Positions 11,472 through 23,734 are shown, counted from the stretch's first letter. The stretch is 64,000 nucleotides of DNA from Sistotremastrum niveocremeum HHB9708 (GCA_001630475.1 KV419414.1:92058-156057); one strand, 5' to 3'. The notes: generated from the letters alone by a model not told the origin. Translations and numbers: made by a program.

Positions 11472-13057
11472 ATGGATGACCTCTCTCCGCGGCACTCGAA
11501 AGAAAGCTTTGGATCTGATACCACTGGCTCATTCACCTTCCAAATTCGACTAGGGTTATTGTTCATCGTGGAGACCGCTTTCTTGTCCGCTTTGTTTGTC
11601 GTCTTGCTATTATTCTTCATTACAGTTAGTCTTTACGAATACCTTGGGTTAAAGGGATACTGATCTACGGTTCCAGTGGCAGGTCATTTGGCCATACCTT
11701 CGTCGAAAACCTGGATGTCCACAGCGGCTTTCGAACATCCATGTCTATTTTATCTCCTTACTCTGCTCGGACCTGTTGCTCTCCATAAGTGAGCTACTCG
11801 TGTTACGCTTTCAGATATCCTTTTGACCGGTGTTTATTTCACAGGTGGAATCATGAATGTACGGTGGGTGAGCCAGGCGGTAAGCTTTCGGAATATTGTT
11901 GTTCTATTAGTACGTCGAGGAGCTTATTAATATCATTCCCTCAAATAGGGTATAGTTGAAGGCTCTTATTGCACGACGCAAGGGATATTGAAGCAAATGG
12001 GAAGTGTGGGCGTGGCTCTCTCGTACGCATACATTTATATTCTATTGTTCGGTGTCTTGATTCTGATCAACCGGATGGTTTTTGTCTGTTAAAATCGACT
12101 TGTCTATCGCTGTGTGCAGTATTCTCGTAAATCTTTCTTTTCCATCCAATCGAATCAAGTCTGTAACTGATCTGCGATTTTTTTAGGTGATAGCTGTCAA
12201 TACCTGGGGCCTGATCACCGGTAAATTGTCAAAGCCGCCATCACTCAAGATGGCTATCACAACCGTTTTATCAATCTGGTTATTCGTAATACTCATGACG
12301 AGCGTCGGCCTGGCGGTCCACCACACGAAGAGCCAGCCGTTCTATGGAAACACAGGATACTGTAAGCCGACGCACTTCTCAAATATTCCCCACAGAGTTC
12401 ATGCTATGTAGGGTGTTGGATCCGCTCTCCATATTCACTTCGGGAAGGAATCGGTACGTTCTTCTCAAATTTTCTGGCCATACGTTTGAATTGAACTTCA
12501 ATTATCAACAAAGCCCTGCAGTACGGATGGTTATGGCTCACAGCGGCCCTTAACTGCATTTTATACATTTCTATTGCGCTCAAGCTTCTTGGGACTCGAC
12601 GTCGTAATATTCATAAAGGGACCGACACGATCGTCTCTGAACGCGAACGCAGCATGAAGAAAATAGCATTTGAGATGGTTTTGTGAGTATCCACCCGACT
12701 TTATGCCCTTGTTATTATTGATAACATTTGAATCGGTACAGATATCCTGTGATTTATATGATAGCCGTGAGTAACCTGTCGCCTGTTGCTCGATATCTCT
12801 TCGCACATCAATACTCAGCATTCATCTGCCAGATCGTCCCATCAAGCATCGTCCGATTCATCCAATTTACGAAGTTACAAGATCCTCCATTCTATGCCTC
12901 CGACATAGCTAGCATCGCATTCGCATCCTCTGGGATCCTGAACGTATTACTGTTCTCTTTCACCAGGCCATCGCTCCTTCGCAGAAGAGAATATGTGCCG
13001 GGATACCCACAGCTCCCTTCGTCGGGCTCCCCGAGAGGCAATATTTCTACTCCTTAA
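11472..13057 (+). CDS. Seven-transmembrane receptor, Git3/cAMP-receptor-like GPCR, 336 aa, ten exons
   Basis: Exons: 11472-11624, 11683-11788, 11845-11879, 11949-12022, 12120-12126, 12187-12361, 12412-12453, 12514-12682, 12742-12766, 12833-13057; the sum is 1011 nt in frame. Seven hydrophobic segments appear in order: TM1 'LGLLFIVETAFLSALFVVLL', TM2 around 'YFISLLCSDLLLSI', TM3 'VGVALSILVIAVNTW', TM4 'TVLSIWLFVILMTSVGL', TM5 'WLWLTAALNCILYISIAL', TM6 'YPVIYMIAIVPSSIVRFI', TM7 'IASIAFASSGILNVLLFSF'. A conserved cysteine sits at the start of TM3 (SYCTTQ), and the third loop is basic (TRRRNIHKG). This layout matches fungal glucose/cAMP-type receptors that signal through a G-alpha protein at the plasma membrane; the ligand is unknown. 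The exon of only 7 nt at 12120-12126 is needed to keep TM3 open. The intron at 12767-12832 could be retained in frame but would break TM6. Confidence 0.82.
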
Positions 13058-13327
13058 TTTCTTGTTCTCGTCGAGTTGAATGGGAGAAAGGAAATTCGCA
13101 AGGATTGTTCAAAGAGTCTAATGAGATGTGTTGTACAATAGGTTATCGAGCTCAAGCAGAATACAGAATCTTGCGGTCCGATGCCCAACTGAAAATCAGT
13201 ACGAATTCGAAGAGTAGTCATCACGCTCAGTATAGCACAAGAACATATGATTATAGCTTTTGGAATTGATCGAGCGCTAAACAATCTTTCGTTTTGACTT
13301 TGCTACACTGAGTCTACCAGAAGCCGA

Positions 13328-13926
13328 TTACGTATTTGCCTGTAGGTAGAGCAAGATGCCCAATATCTCAGTGTTATTCTGATCAATCCTGTAGGTCGGA
13401 GTCTGGCTTTGCTGCACAAACCTGACCGCACCACGTTCCCACTTCAAGCCTTGCATCTTATAAAGCTCCGCCGCAGGATAATCAAATCTCCAAAACCTCA
13501 CTTCCGCGCCCTTCCCTCCGATCAACCAGAAGAGTTTACGAGCTTGACCTCTGGCAACTTCGCCTCCGTAATCGTAGAGTTGACGAACTACTGTATCCCA
13601 GGCGTCCCCTGCTTTGCTCTTTCCTTCGTAGAGGACGCGAAAGTCTCTCAAAGGTACGAGATCCGCAACCACTAGGTCGACTTTCGAGGCGGATCCCGGA
13701 GGACTTGCCTCGGGTTCGATGAGGCGTGGGACGTTGTGTGGTTGAACCAAATATTGGAAAATAGCGCTAGTCGGCGTGTCAGACATACTTGTTAAAGGCG
13801 GATGAATAAGTCGACGTACGTATTCCATACGCTATTGACTTCGCCCTCGGTCCCTTGAGCCGTGTTAAGATGGGTAGCCAATGCCGTTATTTGAGCCACA
13901 GTAAAGTTGCGGAGGAAGGTCGCCAT
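13328..13926 (-). CDS. Small protein with PD-(D/E)XK-like motif, 181 aa
   Basis: Two exons, 13820-13926 and 13328-13766, separated by a 53-nt intron with GTACGT donor. I do not recognise a named family, although similar hypothetical proteins are common in Agaricomycetes. The sequence KVDLVVAD (Asp66) followed 17 residues later by YEGKSK (Glu83, Lys85) gives the D-x(n)-E-x-K spacing of PD-(D/E)XK nuclease folds, and 'WDTVVRQLYDYG' could be the following helix. The nuclease link is inference. A TATA-like TTATAAAAGG on the minus strand near 14044-14053 lies about 120 bp upstream. The start was chosen because MATFLRNFT begins the exon and the upstream sequence shows no further open frame. Confidence 0.65.
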
Positions 13927-15195
13927 TGTGCAGCTGTTACGTATTCAGTGTTGTGACGAGCAGAATGAGAGGCGGACGAACCTATTTGGATTGAAGTCTT
14001 TCTGGGGGGATGAATGTTGTGTTGAAACACAAGAGCCGGCGCCCTTTTATAAGATTACGAAGAGCTGAGAGTCGGGCGGAGTTGAGAGGACGTACGGAGC
14101 CCAAAACTCGCCGTGCTGCTCATTCAGTCCGCGAGTTGTCGGTATAAGACAGTTGATTACGACAAACAACTGTTTTCTTCGTAGGCATGACAGTGCGATG
14201 CTTCTTTCGAACGAGATGCACCAATTTGGGTCAATTCGCCTCCGTCACCCCTGTCGTAATCTGAGATTGACATCAATGTTCCCAAGAGATTTGTATCACA
14301 GAAGCACATACGCACCTGTGCTTGGTTTTCTTACTGCTGACAGTTCTGTATACCATGCTTCTAAGTTCCAATGTATCCGCATTGTTATTGTTCTACGACG
14401 AACGTGCCAAAGTGGTTCCGAGTACGACAAGAACCTGTCATCCTGTCTCTTAGCGTTGTTTAAGATTGATGCCGAATAGTATAGGGTTGTGTATCGCTCA
14501 CCATGATGACAAAAAGCACGTCCCGTAACTTTCCTCTCGGATATCGTCGTTATCCATCCCATGAGCGGTTGACAAGTCTTTCGAGATTTCGTTGCCACAT
14601 GAAGGTGACACAGGTTCTGATGCCCATCGCAGGAGGTAATACTAGATGACTTTGAGGGTTCATGATGGGATTGAGTGAGTATAGAAGCATGAATCCAGTG
14701 CCATCATTCAAATCAAGAACGGAGCGCTCGAGAACTGAGTTGATGGCGACTCGTGACCATGCGCTCATTACTGGTAGCAACCGACAAGCATAACTGGTTT
14801 AAGGTGATCCATATGAAGTCGGTGGACTGATTCGAACCTCGACATGTCGATGCCAGCAATTTCTTCAGACCTTTATCCGGAGCCAGCTGAAGCGCCGGAC
14901 GCGTGGACGTCGTTGATCGCTGTGATTTATTTCCAGAGCATCTCTCGAAGAGAAAACCCTTCATTAGCGTCCGTGCTGCTGCAGATATACCATTCAGACT
15001 GAGCGTGGTCTTTCGTAGAGCAACTTGAAGATGGTGAGGCCAGCCGGAGCCGAATGTTGCGGGATTCGGAAGGGAAGGATATTCCTATCGGAGTTCCAAT
15101 ACTTGCAATCTGGACTTGTGTTGAGACTTCGGTGCCACTTGACACTTTCATCTCTGAAGAAATCTATATCTTTACCAAAAGCAAACCTCGGAAGC
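13927..15195. other. Intergenic, no supportable gene
   Basis: Short frames on both strands (for example minus 14296-14598) show no family features. A tRNA-like B box near 14829-14838 was examined and rejected because the flanking arms do not pair. Confidence 0.45.
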
Positions 15196-15867
15196 ATGTC
15201 CCAATGGTCGTACCTTATTAACACGCCATCGCAGTCTCCGGACGAATTTTCTTTGGCGCAACTTCAAGTTCGAACTGATTATGCCAGTGGACCCCTTGGT
15301 CATTCGAATATTTGTATCGCGCAGCACACGCGAGCACCATACGTGCAACCAACGCAATCAGCCATACATCAGCAGCCTCGATGTGATCTTATCGAATTTC
15401 GCGTTGTGCCTTCCCAAACGCGAACGCCACCCGAGCCAGTTCTTCAAAAGAACAGAGATGGATCGAGCCCAATGCCACTCACATGGCTCGATCCATCTCT
15501 TCATCAAATTGTCGGATACAACAGTCATCCTCCCTTACCCACCGATCTCCCCTTCCCAGCAACAATCACTCCACCTCTCCGCGGTCCTCGAAAAGCCAAG
15601 ATGGCCCACAAAGAAAATATTCCCGTACAATGTCAACATTGTCCGAAAGCGTTCTCGAGCGCTACGATAGTCAAAGCGCACATGCGACACGATCATCCCA
15701 AAGAGCATAAGGAAGAGGAAGAAGCCAAGAAGAGACATAGGAACGATCAGCGAAACGCGAACCGAGCGTTTAAGAAAGCGTTGATCAAGAATGGCTTCGA
15801 ACTTCCTCCTACACGAACTCGGAAAGTGAAGCCAAAGGATGCCACAGCTGTTGTTCAGTTTCGGTGA
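15196..15867 (+). CDS. C2H2 zinc-finger protein, 223 aa
   Basis: A single open exon. One canonical C2H2 finger starts near residue 146: CQHC, twelve residues, then HMRHDH (C-x2-C-x12-H-x3-4-H). It is followed by a strongly charged segment (KEHKEEEEAKKRHRNDQR) that probably forms a helix and contains nuclear-localisation-like basic clusters. The N-terminal 130 residues are Ser/Pro/Gln-rich without domain. This suggests a DNA-binding regulator; targets are unknown. The frame is also open upstream to an ATG at 15025, but that stretch looks non-coding, so I chose the ATG at 15196. The TGA stop overlaps a perfect donor (CGGTGAGT), so a spliced extension from the exon end to about 16026 is possible. 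Confidence 0.6.
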   Translation: MSQWSYLINTPSQSPDEFSLAQLQVRTDYASGPLGHSNICIAQHTRAPYVQPTQSAIHQQPRCDLIEFRVVPSQTRTPPEPVLQKNRDGSSPMPLTWLDPSLHQIVGYNSHPPLPTDLPFPATITPPLRGPRKAKMAHKENIPVQCQHCPKAFSSATIVKAHMRHDHPKEHKEEEEAKKRHRNDQRNANRAFKKALIKNGFELPPTRTRKVKPKDATAVVQFR

Positions 15868-16353
15868 GTGATTCTGTCAAGACCAGTGCTTTTCTCTTCT
15901 GATCAGCTTCTCTTTCGTAAGTCATTATAATCGCGAGGCAAAGCAGAGCGGTAATCAAGAAATCGACCCGCACAAAGCAATCATCCTTCCGACTGCTGGT
16001 CTTATTAATTTACCAGTCAACCCGTAAACTCGACCATGTTCATCAATGAACTCGCACCTCAGTTATCATATCATCATCATCATCACGCCCTCCACCATCA
16101 CACAATGTCATTACCCGGTACCCCATAATGTCAGCTTCGTCGTGCAAACCATCTCATCGGACAATGGATATAGGAAGGACAATCAACTCGAATGTGTAAC
16201 AAATACAATATATATACATGCGGAGGCTTTACGTCTCAATGAACGTCTTTTACTAGTTAAACTAGTCTCAATGCATCTGTGCTCCAACTCTGTCATCTCT
16301 GACTGCATACCTCCCACTACTATCAATGCTCGGCCACGAGAGCAAGTTAAACT
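15868..16353. other. Intergenic between convergent genes
   Basis: It separates the zinc-finger gene (plus) from the GH3 gene (minus). It may hold the 3' UTRs of both, and possibly a spliced last exon of the zinc-finger gene (about 15925-16026). A short CAT/TCA-rich stretch lies near 16065-16085. Confidence 0.45.
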
Positions 16354-19300
16354 TTAAGGTCCGTTGAGAGTGACGAGCTTCGTAACGGTAACCGATTGGG
16401 ACATCCGAATATCCCTCGAACTCGCTCCGACGAAGAAAGTAAACCGTCCGCTCGGAATGACCCAGGCCTGCTTCACAACATCCCTAAAACCGCCGACCAA
16501 ATCAGCATCAATCCCGTTGAAAAGGAGAAGAACGTACCAGATGGAAATATCCTTATTCCTCAGAACAATCTGCACATTACACCTCGCCCCCTTCCCAACC
16601 CAAACTTTCTCAAACCCTCTCAATACTTTCGGAGGTTCTCCACTGCCATCAGGGAATCCGACATATACTTGAGCAACTTCATCTCCGTCGAAGGCGCCGG
16701 TGTTGTGGATTGTGAATGAGATCGTGAAAGCTGTATCGTACAGGGACGTAGGTCCGCCGATTCCGCCGGTTGGGGTCACGGCTGGTCCAGTACCGGAGAT
16801 GGAGAGAGATGCGTTGACGGGCGCGGAGGTGGGCGTTGGAGGGAGAGAGGACGATAGGATTGTGGATGAATTGGTCGCAGATGAGCTGATAGGCGCCGAA
16901 CTTGACGAATTGGTCGAAATAGAGGACGATGATGCGCTTGTTGTGCTCGATGACGATGATGATACTGACGAAGGAGACGGTTTAGGAGGAGCAAGGGAGA
17001 CCGATGCCGTAGCCAGCGCAGAGGAAGGAGTAGACGACCCGGTGATCGTCGTAGTCTCCGTCGTCGTAACCCAGGAGGTAGTCGTAGAATCTCCAGCATC
17101 ACGCTCGAAGAAATAATGAGGTTCATCTCTCCTTCCGAACGTAGAAGCCTTAGTAATGCTCATGCCAGAGTAAGCGAATGTCCTGTACGTCCATCAGTCT
17201 CTGAAGCGGTACCACGCGTCAAGACGTACGTGTAACTTAAACCAAAGCCGAACTCGAAGCGGGGGACGATGCCGTTTGCGTCGAAATGGCGATAATCTAT
17301 CTCTAGAGCTTCGTCGTATGGGATATGGATTATGATTTCGTTTGTGGGGTTTGAGTAAACGACGTTGGCTGAGTAGTCGAATGCGCTTTCGGCGATAGCT
17401 GTGGTGGAGGCAATTAGCATGAGGATGTCTGAGATCGTTATGAAAGAATAAAGAAGGATGACTAACTGAATGGAAGTCGAGCACTCGGGTTGACACTCCC
17501 GCTCAATACGTCGACAATCGAATTTCCACTTTCTTGTCCTGGAAGTCCTGCAAAGAGTACCGCGGTGACATTTTCGCTCTCAATCCATTTCTCCAATATG
17601 ACAGGTCCAACGGTATGTAGGACTACGATCGTATTGGGACAATGGGATGATGCGGTGGTGATGAGGGTATCACCGGAGTGCCAGAGCGTCAGGTTATTCC
17701 TATCACCGGCATTACCATCTACATTTCCATGTCAGCGTTAGGGTTTAATAAGGAGTAGGTAAGAAGGCGTACCGACGGTGATGTATCCTTCGCCAGAATC
17801 GGCATTGGCGAATACCATACATAGATCAGCTTGAGTAGCGAGCGATGTGACTTGATTATAGTTATAATCATTTGTAACGTATTCGATCATCGTATCCGGG
17901 CTCTAGATCATCAATCGCCCATCAGTCTCATGATTTATAGCCGATATTCGGCGAGGTGGACATACGTTCTCGTGGACCCAATTGGCGATGGCGCTTAATG
18001 GATCGATAAGGTAAGGAAACTATTCAGCGACGTTGAATGAATAACCATCATAAAACATAGATGGACTAGGATTCAAACGTACGTTCGCAGTTCCACTTCC
18101 CCAACCCATCGCCAAAGTCCCTTGATCGCACCCGCGATCTCCACATCCGTTAGGTCCATCGGGGTTGGGACCTGCGTCTGAGCCTGTGGGTATATGTCAG
18201 TAGATGATTTGATAATCCGATGGGTGAAAAACGCGAGCAGAGGTGTGAAAGAGAGAATTGCAGGACGATGACGTCACGCGTCATCGCCAATAAATCCGCC
18301 GAATTCATCGTCCTCGAGCGTCTTCGAGCATCGAAGAGCGCATAGGATGATCGAGAAGAGTAGAAGAGTAGAAGATGGAAGTGATGAATTAATGACGAAA
18401 TTACGTACCGAATATAGCGATATTCCGAGGCAACTTCTTCTCATTCAAAGGTAACGTTCCATTCAAATTCTTCAACAGCACGGTACTCTTTGCTCCAATC
18501 TCTCTGATCAAGATGGAGTGATTGCCTTGGACGTTGACGTGCTCGTTCCCAGGCTGAGTCGGTCCCAGCTGATTAAAACTGCAAAAATTCCACTATCAGC
18601 CTCAGGTCACCCAGCCCGAAACGAAAGCCGAGAAGAAAATCGGAAGAGCGACAGCCGCAGACAGGGAACAGGAGGGAAGGGAGATACACGTACTTGACAG
18701 CCGGATAATCCTTATCCTGTCCCATCTCATAATAAGCGCTCATAATCCTCACAACCATATCGTCGACTCTCCACTCTGGAACCGTCCCATTCGCCACCAT
18801 CTGAGCTAGCGCTTCGCCCCAGAAGGAATTATTTGCCGTTGATGGATTAGGCTCGTTTTGAGGGCCGATGCCGTAGCCTATGAAGCCGGGTTGGTTCATG
18901 TCTGTTCCGGCGAGGGCGGATGCCGCTCCGGATTCGCTGGGGGGATGTTAGTGGATGTTGATAAAGAGTGGAGGAGGGAAGGACGTACAGAGCTGCCCAG
19001 TCAGAGAGGAGGAAACCTTTGAAGTCGAGCTGGGAAGAAATCTCAGCGACGATGAAAGGATTAAGCGAAGAACGACTCACCTCCTCTTTGGCGATTCCAT
19101 TGATGATTTTGGAGTTCTCGCAAGCATACGTCCCATTAATCCGATTATACGCACACATCACACTCCCCACACCCGCCTTAATGCTCTCCGCGAAAGGCCA
19201 GGCATAAACTTCATGAAGCGTGCGATCATCAATATCCGACGAATACGAAACCGAATTCTCCCCTCCTCCAGATCCAGACCGGAAATGCTCCTGTTCATTC

Positions 19301-20001
19301 CCAATATAATGCTTCGCGCATGCGATAACACCCTGCGATTGTATACCCTGGATCGTCAATGCAGAAGCGACACCAGCAAGGAATGGATCGGCGCCGAATC
19401 CTTCCCAATTACGGCCTGCAGCTGCATCTCTTCCAAGATTCATCATAGGCCCTAGTTGGACGTTAACGCCCTTCCCACGATGTTCCGCGCCCATAGCCTG
19501 TCCTCGCTGAAGAATGAGATCTTTATCCCAGCTCATCGCAGCATTGATCCCAGCGGGAAACGCAGAGTTATAATCCGTCAACCGAACACCAAGAGGCGAA
19601 TCTTCGAGACAGAATCCTGCGAAGTTGAGACGAGGGATGGAGCCGCTGTTTCCGACACAGCGGCCGTTGACGTCGATGCCTGTCGTCAGGTTTATTTTTT
19701 CGGGGAGGGTTAGGCCGGATGTGAATTGTTTGGCGCGGAGGATGGATTTTGACCAGGGGCCTGTGGCGGTTACGTTGGGTGAGGGGAGGATGAGAGGGGA
19801 TGTTGGGCCTGTTGAGAGGGCTGTTCCTGTTGGTGAGCCTGGGGATTGACGGCGCTCCAGGGCATGGTTGAGCGTCGACGAAATAACGTCTGATGACGGA
19901 AAGAGTGTGGATGGGAACGAAATAAAAGATGTTGAATAGAGGAAGGTGGAAATGAGGATGAGGGATATTCCTCGTGCAATGAATTGTCGTTGTCGAGGCA
20001 T
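16354..20001 (-). CDS. GH3 beta-glucosidase, N-terminally anchored, 951 aa, eleven exons
   Basis: Minus-strand exons 19081-20001, 18989-19029, 18694-18936, 18409-18578, 18083-18183, 17966-18019, 17773-17902, 17467-17718, 17230-17398, 16538-17182 and 16354-16483 join in frame. Glycoside hydrolase family 3 architecture is clear: the (beta/alpha)8 domain contains 'AKHYIGNEQEHFRS' and the nucleophile in GFLLSDW (Asp317); the alpha/beta sandwich carries the acid/base glutamate in ADSGEGY (Glu548); the Fn3-like domain includes 'DEVAQVYVGFPDG' and 'SRDI' near the end. Such enzymes release glucose from cello-oligosaccharides. Residues about 9-30 form one hydrophobic stretch that may be a signal peptide or, with no obvious cleavage site, a membrane anchor. 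A Ser/Thr-rich segment of roughly 100 residues is inserted just before the Fn3-like domain, after 'GFGLSYTTFAYSG'. The start is ATG at 20001. Confidence 0.93.
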
Positions 20002-22050
20002 TGTGCTCAACGACAGTGGTAGAGAACGTGTGTGGTTGAGGCCTGTTCATCGGCGCCGAGGTCAGCGTCAACACAAAGAAATCAAACGAACGCCGAGGAC
20101 GCACTTGTAAACTCAGCCAGAAGCTATATAACTTGAAGAATTCAAATGTCGGTAGCGAACTAGCAGACTGCTGCAGGTATGCTCAAGGGTATCTTCGTCG
20201 TGCAGAGCGTCAACGACGACGAGCTCAAAGGGCAGCGTTGGGGCAAAAAGAAAGAGCGACAGGGAAGGTGTTGGTCGTAATAAGAAGGAATTGAACGTGG
20301 ATAAATGCAGTTGTTCATCGTGTCCGCCCCGCCGAGCGACTTCGCGAAGGTCACTCCATGTCATACCTCGGCTCTTCCGAACTCCGAAATAACCCTCCAC
20401 ATTCCGCCGTCTTCCCGCTTCAGCTCACCGTTTGACTTCTAGCCTCAAGGACCGCATGAACGACTCCTATGCTAAATTACAGGTGAGGTTGGATGATATG
20501 GATGACTTGGATATTTAACTTGGATTTATCCGCTAGCTCACTTCTCAATATTTTACTCATTTTTCAACGCGTTCGACGATACCTTCTGACCATGGTACGC
20601 ATTGTGAACATTGCATATCAATACATGTCGCCAGCTCACCGTCTGTCTCCCATACATTTGTCGTCTTACAAACCACCTCGTTCATCCGTCGATCTTCAAG
20701 AAAACCTTCGCTTTATCCGACCACTGATCCAGATTGATACGACTAATTTGTCTCACCGATTTTATTGGGAGCTTGATCCATTTCGAGGGACTACATCAAG
20801 CACCATGTATTGGCAAGCAGCATCCTTGCGGACATCGCTCTGCTGGCACGCCGTACACCCACAAGCAAAACTCGGCAACTTCGGCAAGCATCCCGATGAA
20901 CAGAACTAACATTACGTAATGTTTACTCTCGATTTCCGTTTCTTGGCTCTCTCTATTCGCCAGCTACACGTCGCAAACCCCCAAAATCTCGGACAAGACG
21001 CTCACGAGCAATTCGCTTTCGCATCAAGATTCGGGATTCGCAAATTGAACCTGTCAAGTGTCATACCCAAATCCGGCGAGAAGAGGATGCTTCTGAACTT
21101 CTGACGGAGAGCTCCATTCGATCCTTCGATCTCTTTCGGGTCGATGAGTCTCACCTTGGAGACCGTCTGATGGAGCCTTTGCTCGGATCTTGCGACTCCA
21201 CTTGACATCACTGGTCGCCGATTATTCGTCCATCAGCCTCAAATATCTACATTCTCTTGCGTCCAATCTGTCCTCTTTTTTTCAGGCATGGCAAACAGTT
21301 TGTAGAGGATCGTGGGTACTCGGCTCATATCCTCTAAAATACCGGTAAGACTCGTCGCATTTGTTTCGTCATTCTTCTCATATGACCTTTGCGAGAGCGC
21401 ATCCAGCACATCCTATCCTTCATATTTCCTGAACAACACCGATTCGAGGTATGTTGACATACATACATATGGTTCCATAGTGCCCACATGACGTTCGATC
21501 CAGAAATCGTCAATATTCGTTCGGCCGTACCAAGCATCCCGTGCAGGGAGCAACTTGAATTTGACTTGTTCGGTATTCGTGCTCCCCGCGGCTGGTTACC
21601 TGAGGCTCTGTGCATACGACCGCGACATCTTAAACATTCTCCTTGAACACAAGCACAGGATACACGATATACCGACCCACTTCAAACACGGTTCCAGTAA
21701 CATGTGTCCAAGCGAGGTTGCTCGAAGATCCGGTCGGTTGAACCATTGATGGTGCAGATTCGTTTTTCGCTCTCGTTTTTAGGTTCAAGCAAATGCGAAC
21801 CCGTGCACGAATCATTCACTTCGATATTACCAAAAGCTTGAACCACCAGTACTTATACTTGTTCATTTGCTTTGATTTCCCCAATTTCATGGATCATGCA
21901 AACTATATTTGGATCTGTAGTTGTAGCGGCAAATGCACGTCAGATTCATTGATTTTCTCAGGGATCCTGTCTTTTGAAACTCAGCTCACCTGGCAGCAAT
22001 CTCATCCGAGCAGGCGCACTACACGTGTCTTGAGCCCGCCCAAGGTCAGA
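20002..22050. other. 2-kb intergenic stretch, no supportable gene
   Basis: It includes the GH3 promoter side (20002-20400). A stop-free frame of about 104 codons at 20897-21207 has no start codon, no domain and chance-level length. No repeats or transposon ends were found. Confidence 0.4.
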
Positions 22051-22916
22051 ATGGACACCGTCGCAACTATGACTTGCTCTCGAGTATGGGAGATTCCAGA
22101 GCTCATCTCTACTATCATGTCATTTTTGGAAGTGGAAGACGAAAACTGGGGTACTTCCCAGGATTTCAATGCCTTGGCCGTTTGCGCTCAGGTCTCCAAG
22201 CGCATCTCCGAGCACGCGCTCGACGCACTCTATCACGAAGGCCCTGATCTCACTACCATTCTGGGATTATTATGTCCCATGGACTTTGACGAACATCAAT
22301 ATGAATATTGCGCATGATCATTCCAGCCTCTACTAGACGCTCTCTGATTATGTTTCAACAGTTTACGCAAACCATATCCGCTGCTCACTGGAAGCGATTC
22401 CGGCATTATAGCCCAAGAATACGCAGCCTAGTTCTCCATCCGCTCAATTTCCAGCCATATCGAATCTCGCACGAATCAACCATGAATCTCCTCTGCACTT
22501 CACCTCGTGGAGACGCTTTTCTGCCGTCTCTCAGAGAACTTTCTTGGGATTTCAACTCTGCGATCTCCTCCCGCTACGAAGAGGGAGAATTACGTTGGAT
22601 CTTGTTCTTGCTCCACGATGAGCTGAAAGAATTGAACCTAACACTCCCATCGCACGGAGCCGAGATTCTAATGGACTATCTTCCCATGAAAGCGCCAAAT
22701 CTTGAGCGGCTCGTCTTATGGGTCATGGACGTGTATCCCTGGTCCGAATTTGCAGAAAGCTCAAAGAGCGCCGCTGTACGAGCGATCCGAGGCTTGCCTC
22801 TTCTCCGTATATTGCATATCTCCGCAGACCTGGTGACCCCTACATTGATGGGCGAGATTGCGTCGAGGCCAGACATACAATCAAACCTTCGCACGTCGCC
22901 ATCCCTCTCTCCGTAG
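22051..22916 (+). pseudogene. F-box/LRR-type protein, copy 1, truncated and probably broken
   Basis: The first part, 22051-22317, encodes an F-box-like N-terminus: 'SRVWEIPELISTIMSFLE', then 'VCAQVSKRISEHALDALYHEG'. A second frame at about 22349-22916 continues the homology ('AAHWKRFRHYSPRIRSL', 'PNLERLVLWVMD', 'LVTPTLMGEIASRPDI'). By comparison with copies 2 and 3 an intron should lie between, ending in TTTCAACAG at about 22348. The position corresponding to the GT donor in copy 2 reads AT here, and no other good donor fits, so the gene may be unspliceable. It also ends where the full-length copy 3 continues for another 300 residues. F-box proteins recruit substrates to SCF ubiquitin ligases through Skp1. 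Its 3' flank was hit by a hAT-type element at 22980. Confidence 0.65.
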
Positions 22917-22979
22917 TTGGAGTTCCGAGAAACTCATGTCGTAGGTCGAAATACTCGGCAACAGTACTAAGGCTAAGGC

Positions 22980-23734
22980 TAGTGATGTGAAATATGATAT
23001 GATATGATATTTTCCCCAAATTTTGGAATATCGATATCGTGATCGATATCGCAAATCCCAATATCTTGGAAATATCATATCGATATCGCGATATCGATAT
23101 TTTGTTTTCAAAATCAAAATATCGCATCGATTTAAATTGATTTTTATCACTTGTGCGATTTAAATCAGTTTGATATCAGTTTTTATCAGTTTTTATTGCA
23201 GTTTTTTCTCAAATCCTTCTGTAATCTACATATACCCTCCAGTATATCATGATATCATGACACTGTGGTGCTATATCAACCTCTACATACAGTCCCCAGT
23301 GATATCTGTGCCTGAATGATGACCTCATGGGAAGGTTCAGCACCTGTGGGACCTGTGACGGCAGGTGACAGAGGGTGACATGGGTGACATCTGGTACCCA
23401 GAGGGTGGGAACTTGCCTATATATGAGAGATAACACAGTATTATAGCATATAGGAGGCTATATATCACTTGGAAGGTGATATATACTAAGATATTGAGCC
23501 CCATATACCCCAAATTGCACCCCAAATTGACCTCAGATGACCCCAAAATCACATCAGTTTTTATCAGTTTGATCGATATTTTGCGATATTGCAAATTCTG
23601 GGAAGGGCGATATTATCATATCATGATCACCTCCAAAATCAGAATACTGATATCACATATCATATCACTTTGCGATATGATATGATATGATATGCGATAT
23701 TTTGCGATATTTAATATCCGTTTTTGCAACACTA
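22980..23734. mobile_element. hAT-type non-autonomous element D, 755 bp, 8-bp TSD
   Basis: It starts TAGTGATG and its far end reads CAACACTA (inverted TAGTGTTG), the TAGNG-type ends of hAT transposons. It is flanked by the perfect 8-bp duplication GCTAAGGC at 22972-22979 and 23735-23742. The subterminal 150-200 bp on each side are packed with GATATCGATATC and GATATGATAT palindromes or near-palindromes. It has no coding capacity. It sits just 3' of F-box copy 1. Confidence 0.88.

Noticed and set aside
14780-14900. Possible tRNA on the minus strand (GGTTCGAATC B box near 14829-14838)
   Set aside because: The T stem and acceptor arms do not pair, and no A box lies at a suitable distance.
16700-17116. 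138-codon acidic plus-strand frame
   Set aside because: Mirror of the Ser/Thr-rich insert of the GH3 gene on the other strand.
20897-21207. Stop-free stretch of about 104 codons
   Set aside because: No start codon, no domain and chance-level length for this much sequence.
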